Both the position numbers and the translations under genes were made by a program. A stretch of DNA of 64,000 nt, taken from NCBI RefSeq assembly GCF_026914185.1, contig NC_070568.1, positions 2,686,001 to 2,750,000 of the forward strand. Reading direction: 5' to 3'. Each line of letters opens with the position of its first letter. The stretch's first letter is position 1. Shown here one piece after another: positions 21,953-32,817 of the stretch. The notes beneath the pieces are model-generated. The model had not been told where the DNA came from, made no database searches, and saw only the letters and a program-made list of their open reading frames with translations. The DNA comes from Puccinia triticina (lineage: Eukaryota > Basidiomycota > Pucciniomycetes > Pucciniales > Pucciniaceae).

Positions 21953-24583
21953 ATGATTGATAATATCATTTCCACTAAAAACTCCACTTCCCCAATTCCA
22001 TCAGCGTCAAAGATAATGGAATGGAATACATTAGATCTTGTCTCTCAAAAAGCAGAACTGATTGGTTGTATTGATTCATTGACTTTTTCCGGGAGATTCG
22101 AAGTCATCTCAACAGTAAGCTTAGAGTCTATGTCAGCCTACGTGATGCCAAGGATATTATCCTTCTAGCTACACGTGGTGCAAAGCTAAAGATTAGAGTT
22201 ATAAAACTCTAAGACAAGGTTATAAGGGATAATTCCAACGTAATTGTTGGGAATTATGGCGTAAGAAATAAGGCAATTTGGGCCAATTTGGGCCAATTTG
22301 ACATAATAAAATGAATATAATTAATTTTAAGAGGGGCCTGATAAATCAGGGGTGTTTAATCCCTCTAGAATGAAGAACTGGGGCCTGTAAACAGGTGTGG
22401 TTTAAATCCCAGAAAGAAATGGCAGAGAATCTCAAGAGAAGGGGCTTAAACTTACTAGTATAAGACCCTAGAGGCACTTGAGGTTCTTCAGGCGTGAAGT
22501 TGGGCAGTTGGAGGCGCTCAGAGGAGGTAATCTTGAGGGCAGGGTGGTTACTGGGCAGCTTCAGGGCGGAAATTGGGGCTAAAAATCACGAAAGTAGGTA
22601 TTTTACCTGGCAAATCACAGGCTAATGAGGCTGTTGAAGGCGGGTAAAATTCTAATAGGTAATGTAAAGCTGGGGAATCTCCTTTTGGGCGGAGAAAGGG
22701 CCCTTTATATAGCCTAGGCAGGCCTCCAGGGGCGCCCAGGGGACAGGGGGACACTTGTGGGCGCATTCTGAGGCAATTTGGTTGCGCTAGAAGGCGCTGT
22801 GGGTCGTGGAACCTTGGGGCTTGGATACAAGGGTTTCCAAGGACCTTTTACAGAGGTTCTGCGTCATTTTACACGTGCCTTACACGTCATGGGGGCTGGT
22901 TTGGGGGTTCTGTGACGCTCATTTCCGTGAAAATGTGCCACAGAAGGTACTAGAACTGGCTTCTGTGTACTAGTACACGTGTAAGCAGTGCTTTATACAT
23001 GTTCTGGAGGCGCTTATTGATTGCTCCAGTTCATTTGACCTCTTCTACATATTTACTACAGTTGTAATTTACGTGTAGTGAGGCTTGGGAGAAGCTGGGG
23101 CGCTTTCTAGTGTCTCCTGTGCACGCTGCAAGAGCTCTTTTCAGTCTAGAATGTTTTTATATTGAATGACGTGGTAATTACATCTTGTTTGGTGATTAAT
23201 TACATGTGTACAAGCCCTATAACACATGTAATATTGTTATTGGGGCGTATTCTGGCCCATTCTTACTTATTGGTAACCTGAGCGCTTTGGTTGCGGGCTA
23301 GTTTATGCATTATGCATATATTTACACTAGGAGCGCGGGCTTGAGCTCTAGGCAACAAAGCACGCGGGCTTGGGTGCGCCACGCAACAAATAAAGCTATC
23401 TTTTGAACTGTACACAACACCTCAGTTACGTCACTGAAAATGGTTGTAAATATATGTACTTATATATATATGTGCATACAAGTGCATCCACGCGGGGCGT
23501 GATGCACTTGCGTAAACTTTGAAGTTAGTTTACACAAGGAAGGGATAATAATTAAGGGTACATGTAAGTGAGGTACCCTAGGTTATTTTACCCGTAGAAT
23601 CAGAATCTTTCATAATATTTTACTTATTAATTACACAAAGCTAAGTAATTAATTATTTATAAGTGTTTTTAATGTTTTTTGCGTAGTTTTACATATGTAA
23701 GAGTAATAATGTCTCTTTCATATGTAAAACTACTTTTCATATTTTATTTGTATATTTTTATGTCACGGTGGCTCTGCCATAGTAGCCAGCTGACAGTCTA
23801 TACTTACCAATGGAAATATTACTCACTAACCTTCAATCTAGCAACGGATGGACTATCTAAATCCCTCTTTTAAAGATATGAATATGGGAGAGAATGTCGC
23901 TTGGACTTCCGGGGTTTTCCATTCAACGGAGGGTCTCCAGATAATGTTGACAACAGCAAAACCTCCAAGAGAAAAACTGATTTTTGGAAAAAAATACAAG
24001 TGTGAGGGCGACGTTCTTGGCCTCAACAGAGATTGTATCCCCATCCTTGAGACTCTGCCTTCGAGCATCAAGGAGACAACATTTTGAGGTAAATATGTGT
24101 CAAGGCGGGGAGTGCGCATAAACGGTATTGGCAGTATTTTTAAGTATCAAATTATCCAACCTTTTCCTGAGCGTGGGGAAAAGGCTGTCAAACTCATTGT
24201 TATTCACAAAGGAGAAGTAAATTACATCGAGAAATTGGTCATAATTCTTTCGAAGAAAAAACTAATCGGCTTTTCCTTAAACTTCCTCTTCTTGATGAAC
24301 TTTAGCGTTTTGATAGGTGCCATTGCTTCGTCAACTATATCATTACCCCGGAATTTTTTGATTCAAATCTTCGCAACCATTTCTCATATGGCAATTGGGT
24401 TGATTTATCTGGCAGATTACAAGGCATTGATAAAGAAAACGGACACATAATCGTTGAGGTGAGGCATTTTCAAATTCAAATCTTTCTGGGTTATCTGACT
24501 TTGGTTTCCAGGTTGACTTAGGGCGCATCAAGAGACAACCACAAATCAGTCATCAGACAACCCAAGCTCGTCGTTCACATTAG
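21953..24583 (+). pseudogene. OB-fold-like protein (copy OB-2), intron holds a solo LTR, one stop codon
   Basis: Exons 21953-22114, 23842-24216, 24306-24458 and 24512-24583 join in phase to about 253 residues. The first intron would be only about 57 bases (GTAAGC to CTAACCTTCAATCTAG) but has been enlarged to 1727 by a solo LTR. Exon 2 carries RRGVRINGIGSIFKYQ and VKLIVIHKGE, aligning with GIVGLGVIVKK and LEVIVSHNNWD of OB-1. Exon 3 is again 153 nt (RCHCFVNYIITPEFF, then YGNWVDLSGRLQGID). A TGA at 24085-24087 interrupts exon 2, followed in the same frame by GKYVSRRG, so this copy is a recent pseudogene. The stop fits a CGA-to-TGA change. Confidence 0.6.
22131..23795 (+). mobile_element. Solo LTR, family B, 1665 bp
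   Basis: It begins TGTCAGCCTACGTGATGCC, ends AGTAGCCAGCTGACA and has perfect GTCTA duplications (22126-22130 and 23796-23800). Internal landmarks shared with the other family B copies are GGGGCCTG.TAAATCAGGGGTG, the TTTAAATCCCAG block and GGGCGGAGAAAG. The family's internal genes are not present in this window, so superfamily is unknown. It sits inside the first intron of the OB-2 gene, where it may be tolerated. Confidence 0.95.
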
Positions 24584-24647
24584 GTAATTATGACGGCCCT
24601 TCTTGTTGTCAGAGTAAGTGAGTAAGGCCCTCTCACAATACACGGTA

Positions 24648-24935
24648 TCACCACTGCTTACTATCGGGCTTGACTGTATATAGATGCAACCGCTCTTCTT
24701 GGGGTAGAAATAAACACTTCTTAACCCTATAACCAACGTTCCCGTATCTGTTCATATCAAATTCAATTAAACCCTTGACAATATAGCTAGGGGTCGTCAG
24801 ATATTCACGATTAAGGGTCCATTCACCTCCACGGACAGCCTCATCACAAATGTTTGTGATCCTTTTAAATAATGTGCTCTTGCGTTTCAACAAAACACTC
24901 ATTCCTTGTTTTCCAAACTTGCCCAGATACAACAC
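24648..24935 (-). pseudogene. OB-fold-like fragment on the minus strand (copy OB-3)
   Basis: A minus-strand frame reads SYIVKGLIEFDMNRYG, then NVGYRVKKCLFLPQEER and LHLYTVKPDSKQW. The order G-x-V-K-K, a charged loop, then alternating hydrophobics and a final tryptophan matches the second exon of OB-1 (GVIVKKSEI, then LEVIVSHNNWD). A GTAAGC donor follows after KPDS. No 153-nt exon is seen before the end of OB-2, so it is truncated. It faces OB-2 tail to tail. Confidence 0.4.
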
Positions 24936-25245
24936 TTTTCTTCAATTTTCAATAGTAAACTTTAATCCAAGTTTCTTAAATCCACACAAATGTGGAAACC
25001 TAGATCTAAGTTTCGGTGTATTTCTAATTTACAAAGGGCACAATTTGGACAATACACACAGCAGTTGAAAATATCCCCAAAGACCAAAGGCCCTATGGAT
25101 GACCCTCCAGCTGTGCCAGAGCAACAAGCAAAAAAGGGCCGGTGGTGAAAAACTCTGTGAAGAGCTGTCAAGGAGGGGCCTAATCAAGCAACTAGGGGGC
25201 TTCCAGGGAGGGGGCGGACAAAACCGGAACCCCTGGGACAACAAT

Positions 25246-26074
25246 TGTGCGTTACTCCACTCTCTTTAAATACTCGTCAACAACCTACATACAAATCACG
25301 CCCCACTTGATCTCCTGCAGTCTCATCCCCACCGCCATGCTTTTTGTACGGCAACCGTGTCTGCCACTCTTCTCCTGCCTTGGTCCACAAACCCTGTCAA
25401 CTGACATCCCTGCTGCCGTTGCACCAGCCTGGTCCTTCACAATCACTGCACACCACAACAATACTTTCCTTTGACCCGACTAAACCACCAACGGTCCAAG
25501 GCCTGGACAGACGACGAGCTTGAAACTGGCTTGGTTTAGAGTCTTGTGTAAGGCAACCTTATCAGTGTGGCGCCGGAAAGAGGCGGCGGTGTAGAACAAC
25601 CAACTCCAAGGGCCCGAGCCCTACTGCTCTCTCACAACGGTGAGTGTCCTTTTTATGCCCAACAGGGCACCAGCCCAATCCTCAGGACCAGAAATTGATT
25701 CCCGCTGCTTTTGCCAGTTATTGCGTCCATGATCTCATTAATCCCAATACTTCAGGTACCTATCAAGCCAGAGCCATGGCTGCTTCCATTACTCCGTCGA
25801 CTGAGTAACATCTTGGTGGCCTGTTTACTTTGTAGCGAGTCCAAGCCGATCAAACTCACACTGCTGTTATCATCAGAGTTCCTCAGAGTCGCGGCACACA
25901 AGTTGCTCTTCTTGGGGACCACAAAGGGTAATGTGAAGTTTTAACCTTGGCGCACAGTTCAACTTGAATCAACCCCCAACTGCCACCCATACTGTGCACA
26001 ACTTATCCAACAACAACAAGTCCGAGACTACTTGACTCACACATCCAATCATCCTGGGCTTCTCCAGAGCCGAC
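25246..26074 (+). other. Exon-like pieces captured in H2, unrecognised
   Basis: This stretch is GC-richer than its surroundings and shows plausible short introns, for example GTGAGTGTCC to CCCAACAG at about 25641-25666 and GTAACATC to CTTTGTAG at about 25805-25835. Several short frames result (for example one starting MPVIASMISLIP at 25711). I do not recognise the gene. The intron-rich pattern suggests a host gene piece picked up by the Helitron. Confidence 0.35.
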
Positions 26075-26827
26075 TTGTTCACACGCACAGAAGATGTTTT
26101 TCAGTTGAGCTTTGAGAGTGTTTTCGCCGGTATCAGTAACAGCTACAAAAATTCTGACCCCATTGGTCAGTCACAAACCATCAAGCATATCAGCAGAGGG
26201 TTGAGAAGCCTACCTAACAATGTTTTTGGGCAGAATTTCCCAGAAGATCCAAATTTGCCTTGCTTGACAAACTCCTTCCAATACCAAAACCGAAGCGGGC
26301 CGCGTAAGTCAATCAGCTTTGGCTCGACCGAAGGGTCCAAAGGGAGCTGGAGTGCGCAATCACCTGGCAGTAACATGGATGGCGATATGGCTCGCCGTTG
26401 GATCAGCCCAGCATCCTATCAGAGCCTTTCTAGCAGAGGACACCATGAGACACAAATGGAAATGTCTCACGCTGCCCCTGCTTCGCCGAGGCAGATGCCC
26501 GCAGATCAGATGATCAAACCCCCCCAAAAAAATGCTGTCCACAGATACCAGTTCCCAGAACATGAAGGAGCCACCCCAGTCCGACCCCGTCAAGCCTTCT
26601 CACCCGCCCTCTGGCTCACCGCTTCCATCTTATTACTGGTACTCGGCGCTGTCCTCGCCACTTCTTTTGCCTGCCCTCTCCGATTCCCTCCCCTGTCATC
26701 GCCAGAATCTATTGAGCCTACCGCGCCATGGTGCAGAACTCGCAATGAGCTGGTGCAGCCTGTCCTTTATACAGTCAAGACCGTCATCTTCACAGAGAAA
26801 GAGGGCGGGGTTTTTCTTTGCAAATGA
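26075..26827 (+). CDS. Captured ORF with one membrane segment, function unknown
   Basis: The frame is 250 codons. The first 175 residues are polar with many Ser, Pro and Gln and no domain I know. Residues about 178-200 (ALWLTASILLLVLGAVLATS) form one strong hydrophobic segment, followed by a cysteine/proline-rich tail, so a single-pass membrane protein fragment is likely. A GTAAGT to GGCAG intron-like stretch near 26304-26373 lies inside the open frame and might be spliced. A second frame, 26861-27307 on the same strand, is also open for 148 codons with no clear domain. Both lie inside Helitron H2 and probably derive from a host gene. Confidence 0.4.
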   Translation: MFTRTEDVFQLSFESVFAGISNSYKNSDPIGQSQTIKHISRGLRSLPNNVFGQNFPEDPNLPCLTNSFQYQNRSGPRKSISFGSTEGSKGSWSAQSPGSNMDGDMARRWISPASYQSLSSRGHHETQMEMSHAAPASPRQMPADQMIKPPQKNAVHRYQFPEHEGATPVRPRQAFSPALWLTASILLLVLGAVLATSFACPLRFPPLSSPESIEPTAPWCRTRNELVQPVLYTVKTVIFTEKEGGVFLCK

Positions 26828-27329
26828 TTTTTATGTCACACTGGCCAGACTCCCGCCCCCTTGCTGGTCCCCCGCGAGGCCCAACCCGCCGCCAATCTCC
26901 TAAAGCCCTTTGTCCTGACCATCCTTGGGCTCTGCATTGAATATGCTCCCGCGAAGCTCGCATCTTCGCTCTCAGCTCTTGGCCAAGCCTGTATATCCAT
27001 CCTTGGCCCTGCGGAGGCTTCACGGGTGTGTTTGGGGGAGTCTTCCGGCGAAGGCTCCGCCGACAAAGACTCAGCCAACAAATCTCGGAAATCCGGCCCC
27101 AACGCCGAGTACCAAGTCGCCCCAGGCACAACCCCAATCACCGTACCGATCCATGCCAGCCTCCACCCGCCACCCTCCTTGCCCAGACCCTTCTTTTCTG
27201 CCGCGGCGCCTCTGTGTCCGGCACGGTGGGCAAACGGGCTATTGCTTGCACCCTCCGGGCCTCCGTTGAAGTACACATGCAAAAACAATCCTATTATCTT
27301 GGAATGACATTAGATTTGGTGAAATTATA

Positions 27330-28240
27330 AAGGCAAATTTTTAATTCCCCTAGTGCCTTTGAAAACACAAAGTGTTGATGAAAATTTCTATGCATTGTGT
27401 GATGATCCTTCATTTGATGTTTGGTTGACACCAAATTTGCTTCCTATCTATTCACTGGTTCTTTATTTCTTTATCTCCCAACAAGAGACTCACAACCAAC
27501 TGGAGGAAAAGTGGGACAAGAAATCAAAGGCCAAATAATCATGTGAACACTGAAATTATGATATTGCCAATACTTTCCTAGAAGCATCTTTAAAATGCCT
27601 TAGGGTCTACTGGAGTTGAATGGAGCTTCTCCTAAGGTACTGTCAAGTCATCCATAACTTGTTCTGTGGCATGGATACATAACACAACAGTTGAACCAAA
27701 ATAATTTTTGACTTGGAATCATAGTTCAACTTTCAACTGAATAATAACTGGGAATTGATGTGGTGAATATACTATGTAGTATGTAGAGATGTTTTTGTTG
27801 GGGGAATGGAGAATGAGTTGATTTCAAGGTTAATACATGAGCACCTTGAAGATTCAAATTTGACATGAAGGCAACAAACAATGCAACTTGTAAATTGGAA
27901 TATCTTTCACAGTCATTTGAATAGAAATGGGGATTCAGAAGCAGTTTTGGCAAAGCCCCAGATGTGCTGTGAGTAGCTAGAGGTCTACTGAGTATATATG
28001 GTGGCAATTTTCAGAGTGTGTTTTGGACACCACAGGTGTGTAGGCAGAAACCTTAGATTTAATGACATGTTTGCTTTGAATTTCCAGTGTGCTTTGGACA
28101 CCTTGTAGAGGATGTAATATGTGCTTGTGTGATCTTGGTCAAGTACCACTTTGGTATTGATATGTCTTGCGTGGTGGATTTAGTGGGCATTTGAGGAGTG
28201 ATTTAAACCAGGGGTGGAGCGGCTGAACCATGGCGTTGCA
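27330..28240. other. AT-rich part of H2, no gene seen
   Basis: Only short frames occur. No repeat ends, introns or motifs were recognised before the 3' hairpin. Confidence 0.4.
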
Positions 28241-28283
28241 GCGGCGAAGCCGCCTTGGCCTCTAGTTAATCATAAAATTCATA

Positions 28284-29202
28284 ATGGATACCCAACAAAT
28301 CCCTTCTTTTACAATAATCCGCGGCATTTTATCAGAAGAGGTCGGACCAGGCAATAAATTATTGTTCAGCGGGAAATTTAAGGCTATCGCGGGTGTGGGT
28401 TACTCATAGAAGATTTTAAATTTATGCACACTGATTTTTTGTTTGATTCAGGTGTCTCAAGAACGTTCCGCAGAAGACGGATTCCGAGCAGGTTGTGTCC
28501 GATCAGCAGTGAATGTTCAAGACCTCCCGTCACCAAAATTCTCAAAAATCAGTGTGATTCTAGCTCCAAAGGATGTTCAACTCCAATCACTCGGCAAGGG
28601 AGAAATGTACAACCTCCGCGGGGAAGTGACTGTCACCGATTTGCGAGGAAACTATGAGTTTACTTATCCACCAGACTCAGTTGAGCACCTCCGCTACACA
28701 AGAGCCGCCAATGCACCACCAATCATTTCTATTACTGGAGTGGGAACGATTCGACGTGTTCGACTTGTGACGAATTCAAATAATAAGAGAGTGGGAAGGA
28801 CTGATTGCGACTTCATTGAACTTGTCGTCGGCCATAAATCAGATGTGGGCTCCCTCTTGACCATAAGTTATCCATCTACCTTACTAATTTTTCCTTTTTA
28901 GAAAATGCGCTCCGGAGAGTTTTATGTAAAATACTTCGTCGAACTTTCCCAGATTCACATCAACAATGATGTTCGCCTCGATCCAGGCATAAGGGTTCAA
29001 CTTTCCGGAAAATTTTGTGGATTCAATGCGAGGCGCGGAATGATAATCATCAACATTAGTCCCTCACTCCCCCTTATTTTTATCAACAAGGGACTTATGA
29101 GAATAACTTTAGGTCACCTCTGGAGTTGTTGGAGGATGTCCCACATATTCCAATGGTCCGAGGCGTCAATTCTTATCAGTCCGGAAAGACTTTGAGGAGT
29201 GA
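28284..29202 (+). pseudogene. OB-fold-like protein (copy OB-4), altered splice donor
   Basis: The start codon lies 18 bases after the end of Helitron H2. Exon 1 (MDTQQIPSFTIIRGILSEE) ends near 28390; exon 2 (about 28453-28846) contains KGEMYNLRGEVTVTDL and CDFIELVVGHKSD; exon 3 is 28902-29054, once more 153 nt (KMRSGEFYVKYFVELSQ, then DPGIRVQLSGKFCGF). The base after exon 3 is A where a GT donor is expected (ATTAGT), so splicing of the last intron is probably broken. The last exon (29113-29202) reads VTSGVVGGCPTYSNG. Exon 1/2 junctions are approximate. It aligns with OB-1, OB-2 and OB-5 over the whole length. Confidence 0.55.
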
Positions 29203-29298
29203 AAAGATATTTTTCTAATCAAATTGTCATCAGTTTCCTGTTAAATCTTCTTGTTGATTAATTTCACCACCCAGGTGAAATTAATTCAACATTCACGA

Positions 29299-29562
29299 TC
29301 AACATCCGCAATCATTTTTTCCTTTAATCGTTTCTGTTTTTTTTTGTGGAATCAACCTATGAGTTTGACACAAGTCTCCTTTAATGAAGATGTTCCGCTC
29401 TAGAAATCCAATTACATGCCCAATTGATGCCTCTTTGTTTCCTTCTCGAAGACCAAATTTACACTGAGATACTCTGTGATAGTCAAGCTCAGAAGCAGAG
29501 TCCAACATTGATTTCACCATTGTGATATGACCAGTAGGGAAAGATTTGTTTTCCTGAAGCAC
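29299..29562 (-). pseudogene. Possible OB-fold-like fragment on the minus strand (copy OB-7)
   Basis: The frame reads ASIGHVIGFLERNIFIKG near its centre. The I-G-H-V-I-G-F spacing resembles the 153-nt exon of the family (EIVGHLVDWD in OB-1), but the match is weak and the ends are lost. The region to 30340 shows no other clear gene. Confidence 0.2.
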
Positions 29563-30375
29563 GTGTGGCTTTTTTGATAAGTAATGGGAATCAAAAAGCT
29601 ATGCGGTAATAAGTTGAGTCTTGCATGTTTCTGTTGAACACAAAGACAAATTGATCAGGAGCGCTGCGGAAGCTGCCAGTTTACCCTGGAGGTAACCCAA
29701 ACAAACTTCATACATGATTTGCGCCGGACATGGTCACTTGGCTAGGTAAATCTCGCCTTATCAAAGGGGAGGAAACAAGGAATGTGTTAATTGATTTTAG
29801 CCAAAGATTTCTATTTAGTACATGTTCTATTTTCTATTTCATAGATGCGGAAATTATGTAGTTCTAATCGAGGGCATCAGCTATTTTTATTCACTAAGTA
29901 AACTTGTTACTTAACTTCAAAAGTAGAATGACAGGGTCAGAGGCTCAGTCGAGCCATCAGGGTACAGGAAATAAAATCATTATGAACGCGTTTCCTGTAG
30001 TATTTGGGAAAGTCAGGGTCTGTTGTCAGGGTATTATGATGAAGGAGAATTTTTCATCACCAGACGTGGGCAGGGGAAAGGGTTCAAGATTATCTTTCCA
30101 GAAACGTCAACTTCTTTGTATCAGAAAGGAAACTGTGGCCAGTTTAATTTAATATAGATATGAAAGGTAATGATTATCATTACAAACAACTTCCCCAAGA
30201 ATTAGGTAAAAATGGAAAGTTCTATCATTAAATTCAAACAGTTGGCCAATTATTCGTGGTTTGATTTTAGCAGAGTGTTTGCTATTTCCCATACGGTACG
30301 GCCATCTTCTCATCAAAGAAACATTACCTTTTGAGCACTTGAATGACTTTAATCTTTTTTTTTTTTGCTATCAAG
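29563..30375. other. Helitron interior, no clear gene
   Basis: Short frames only, with a T13 run at 30355-30367. I see no motif, repeat end or RNA. It probably contains the first exon of the OB-5 gene, whose third-exon acceptor is at about 30375. Confidence 0.3.
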
Positions 30376-32130
30376 TCCGTCAACCATCATGACCAGTCTG
30401 GTGAAACCCAAAAGTTAATGACACGAGCAAAATACCACGTTGTGGTATGCTTTATGGTTACCCATCTAGCCCAGTTCAAAAATTCCTTTTTTTCTCATAT
30501 GTACACTCTCAAATCAACCAATACGGCAACACCACTGGATTCTACGGCCAAAACTACACAGCACACCATGGACAACACACCTTACACCTCTGGATCAGAA
30601 GACACAACCCCTTCAAGACACCATCAGCCAGTTTCACACACACAAACACCGTACTCAGGTCTTGTAATCCGTTACATGAACCACACTTACCCAGGACATG
30701 TAATCCGTTACATGGACCACCCTGACAGCTTGTCTAAACCTTTACATATACTTTACCTCATCAGCTGCACTCATTTCATTGTGCTATGCACATGTCATGC
30801 AGTGTCATGCAGTGTTATGCACACTTGATGCAGGATTATGCAGTCTTATGCAGGTGCATGCGGACTAGTGTAATAGGGGCTGCAGTCTGACAGTTGACAG
30901 ATGACATCATGCAGGTGTCAAGATAGCAAAAACCCCTCATGCAGCTTGCAGATGACATCAGTTGACAGGCCAGGCCAGCTAAAATATCTCACCTCCTATT
31001 TCTTACTAGCTGAATTCCCTCATATGACATCATGACCTCATGTGACCTGTCAACCACCAGCCAAAATACCTCATTGTAATCTTCAAGGCAGCTAAAACCC
31101 CTCATTCTCTTGTTCCCCTGGAACTAAAATGTCTCACTCTTTTCTATTTAAGGAGGCTCTCCTCTCCCCAGCTGTAATTTCTCTTAGCAAACTACTTGCA
31201 CTCAGCTTACCCCATAACAGTACAATACTTGCTCACTCTACAGTATTATCCCACTCTATATTGTGGTTTACACCCTTACATACAAATTACAACCTCATTA
31301 CAACACTTACACATCAGCTACATCACCATAACCCTTGAGCCACCTGCTCAAAGTAGGCTATCTTTTGATACACCTCCAATAAACCTTCCAATCGTAGATT
31401 GGGGGGCTTGTTTTAGTGTCTAGTGACCCAGGAAAGGCAGATGTAACCTCATTAATCCCTTTCCGCACTCAGCAAAAGGTTCTCAGGAACACTTTTGAGC
31501 TTTACAACGTTACTGGCGGGTTAACTGGCCTTGACGACCATGCTTGTGCTTGTTTGATTTATCGCACAAGACTCTCCAACAAGTTGACGTACGGCAAATT
31601 TTACGATCTCAAAGGATTTCTTGTTGGGGCCAAAAGACACGAGATGCCTTTTTTTATGTGCGACGTCGACGAAAAATCTGAAGTGCCGGTCAACTATGGA
31701 AAAAAAGAAATTCAAATCAAGGCGCTTGGCCGTGTTGCGGAATGTCGCGGTGATGTTGATGATCATCAACGACAAGGCACGATCTCTGTTATTGTTTGCC
31801 ATGATGGCCTCGATGAAACCGTCAGTATTATTCTTCAACGTCTTGATCACAAGCTGACATTGCCAATTCACAGGATGAAGAAGATGAAAGCATGACCGTT
31901 GAATACTTAGTTCCTTGGGTAAACTCCGCGTTAAAATTTTCTGAGGCTTTCACCATCGGCAGGCAAGTCTGCTTCCGCGGGACGTTAGGAGGGTGGAATC
32001 GAAGGCTTGACATGATGAGAGTCAAGGTGAGCACGCAAGAATCATTCGTGAAATATGAAAGTGGATTCTTTACTGATTTCTTTATCAGGTGACAAGCGGC
32101 AACCTTCATGACGACCAAGTCGGGGAATGA
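30376..32130 (+). pseudogene. OB-fold-like protein (copy OB-5), split by a family C solo LTR
   Basis: The coding sequence runs from an acceptor near 30375 to 30440 (ending AKYHV), is cut by the LTR, and resumes at about 31510 (TGGLTGLDDHACACL). Exons are 31510-31820, 31874-32026 and 32089-32130. Blocks include GKFYDLKGFLVGA, IKALGRVAECRGD, ISVIVCHDGLDE, and in the 153-nt exon EYLVPWVNSALKF and IGRQVCFRGTLGGWN, ending VTSGNLHDD. All junctions after the LTR are clean GT-AG and in phase. The N-terminal exon was not found. A 159-codon frame starting at 31416 fuses LTR sequence to this gene and is an artefact of the insertion. Confidence 0.55.
30441..31506 (+). mobile_element. Solo LTR, family C, about 1066 bp
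   Basis: It starts TGTGGTATGCTTTATGG and ends GAGCTTTACA, with ACGT(T) on both sides. It aligns with the copy at 36084-37147, including the core-promoter block (GGAGGCTCTCCTC after TATTTAA or TATAAAA) and the end block CAGCAAAAGGTTCT. It interrupts the OB-5 coding sequence. Confidence 0.8.
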
Positions 32131-32790
32131 ATGACAGAAGTTTGACCTTTCAACCCCATCACCTTTTTTGCAATTATCTTTTGGGTCGCCAATCACCCAT
32201 CATATTGTGCAAAGATGCAAATTCACTCCCCCATTCCAGCGTCTCCAGTCGTTTCAACTGTTGTATTTTTGTCTACGACCGGTATGTGTATCTTCGAAGT
32301 TCAAAAGTGACCTTACTGTTAGGCAGCTTTGTTCATTTTTAACTTTTTCAACTAATCATCGCATTCAACTTCATGTGACCTCCACGGGCCTTTTTGAGAA
32401 TTCCTAGAAAGAGATGTTGAGGGAATTTGATATTTGATTTTTTGGGCCATAATCTGCCACGTGAAGTGTGAAGGCGCGCTCATATACAATCAGTTCACCG
32501 GTCTTATTCGCACCTGAAAGCTAACGCTCAAAGTTACAACTTGAGTCTCAAGTCGTAATTTTGACTCTTCTTTCAAGTTTAGGAGTGAAATATTTTCAAT
32601 CATTGTCCAACAAATTCGCACACTGATATTGAGGCTCCAGGGTGATCTTTAAGCAAAATTTGCTTCAAGCATACCTCAATTTGAAGAAGAACTTTAACCG
32701 GTGCGAAACCGTCACACTAATTCATTGCAGCGATTTTTGGGGTACAATAGTGTTAATTTAATTTACAATTTACCACAGTCTGCAACGAGC

Positions 32791-32817
32791 AGCGGCGCAG
32801 CCGCCTTGAAAGTCTAG
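32791..32817 (+). repeat. 3' terminal hairpin and CTAG of Helitron H0
   Basis: GCGGC-GCA-GCCGC is followed by CTTGAAAGT and CTAG, then host T. Helitron 3' ends have a short hairpin about ten bases before CTRR, and H1 and H2 share this layout with GAA or AAA loops. Confidence 0.65.

Larger units (their letters stand above)
24966..28265 (+). mobile_element. Helitron H2, non-autonomous, 3.3 kb
   Basis: The 5' end is A|TCCAAGTTTCTTAAATCC; the 3' end is the hairpin GCGGC-GAA-GCCGC, then CTTGGCCT, then CTAG|T at 28262-28265. The flanking A and T reproduce the Helitron A|T insertion rule. There is no Rep or helicase inside. H1 in the other half of the window has the same end types, so both belong to one family. 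The insertion separates the promoter region of the next OB-fold-like gene (ATG 28284) from the sequence left of 24966. Confidence 0.65.
6882..32817 (+). mobile_element. Helitron H0, autonomous type, with five nested insertions
   Basis: The element is defined by a Rep/helicase gene inside and by candidate termini. The 3' end at 32814-32817 is CTAG followed by T, preceded by the hairpin GCGGC-GCA-GCCGC about nine bases upstream, which is the classical Helitron 3' structure. The 5' end is proposed at 6882, A|TCTAAGTTTC, by likeness to the ends of H1 (TCCAAGTTTATT) and H2 (TCCAAGTTTCTT). Nested insertions are a solo copia LTR, a Harbinger element, a family B solo LTR, Helitron H2 and a family C solo LTR. 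Subtracting them leaves about 14 kb. Cargo on both strands is the OB-fold-like family. The 5' boundary is the weakest part of the call. Confidence 0.6.

Noticed and set aside
31416..31895. 159-codon gene starting MSSDPGKADV
   Set aside because: The first 30 codons lie in the family C LTR (the same start is present in the LTR copy at 37071). It is a chance fusion of LTR end and the interrupted OB-5 exon.
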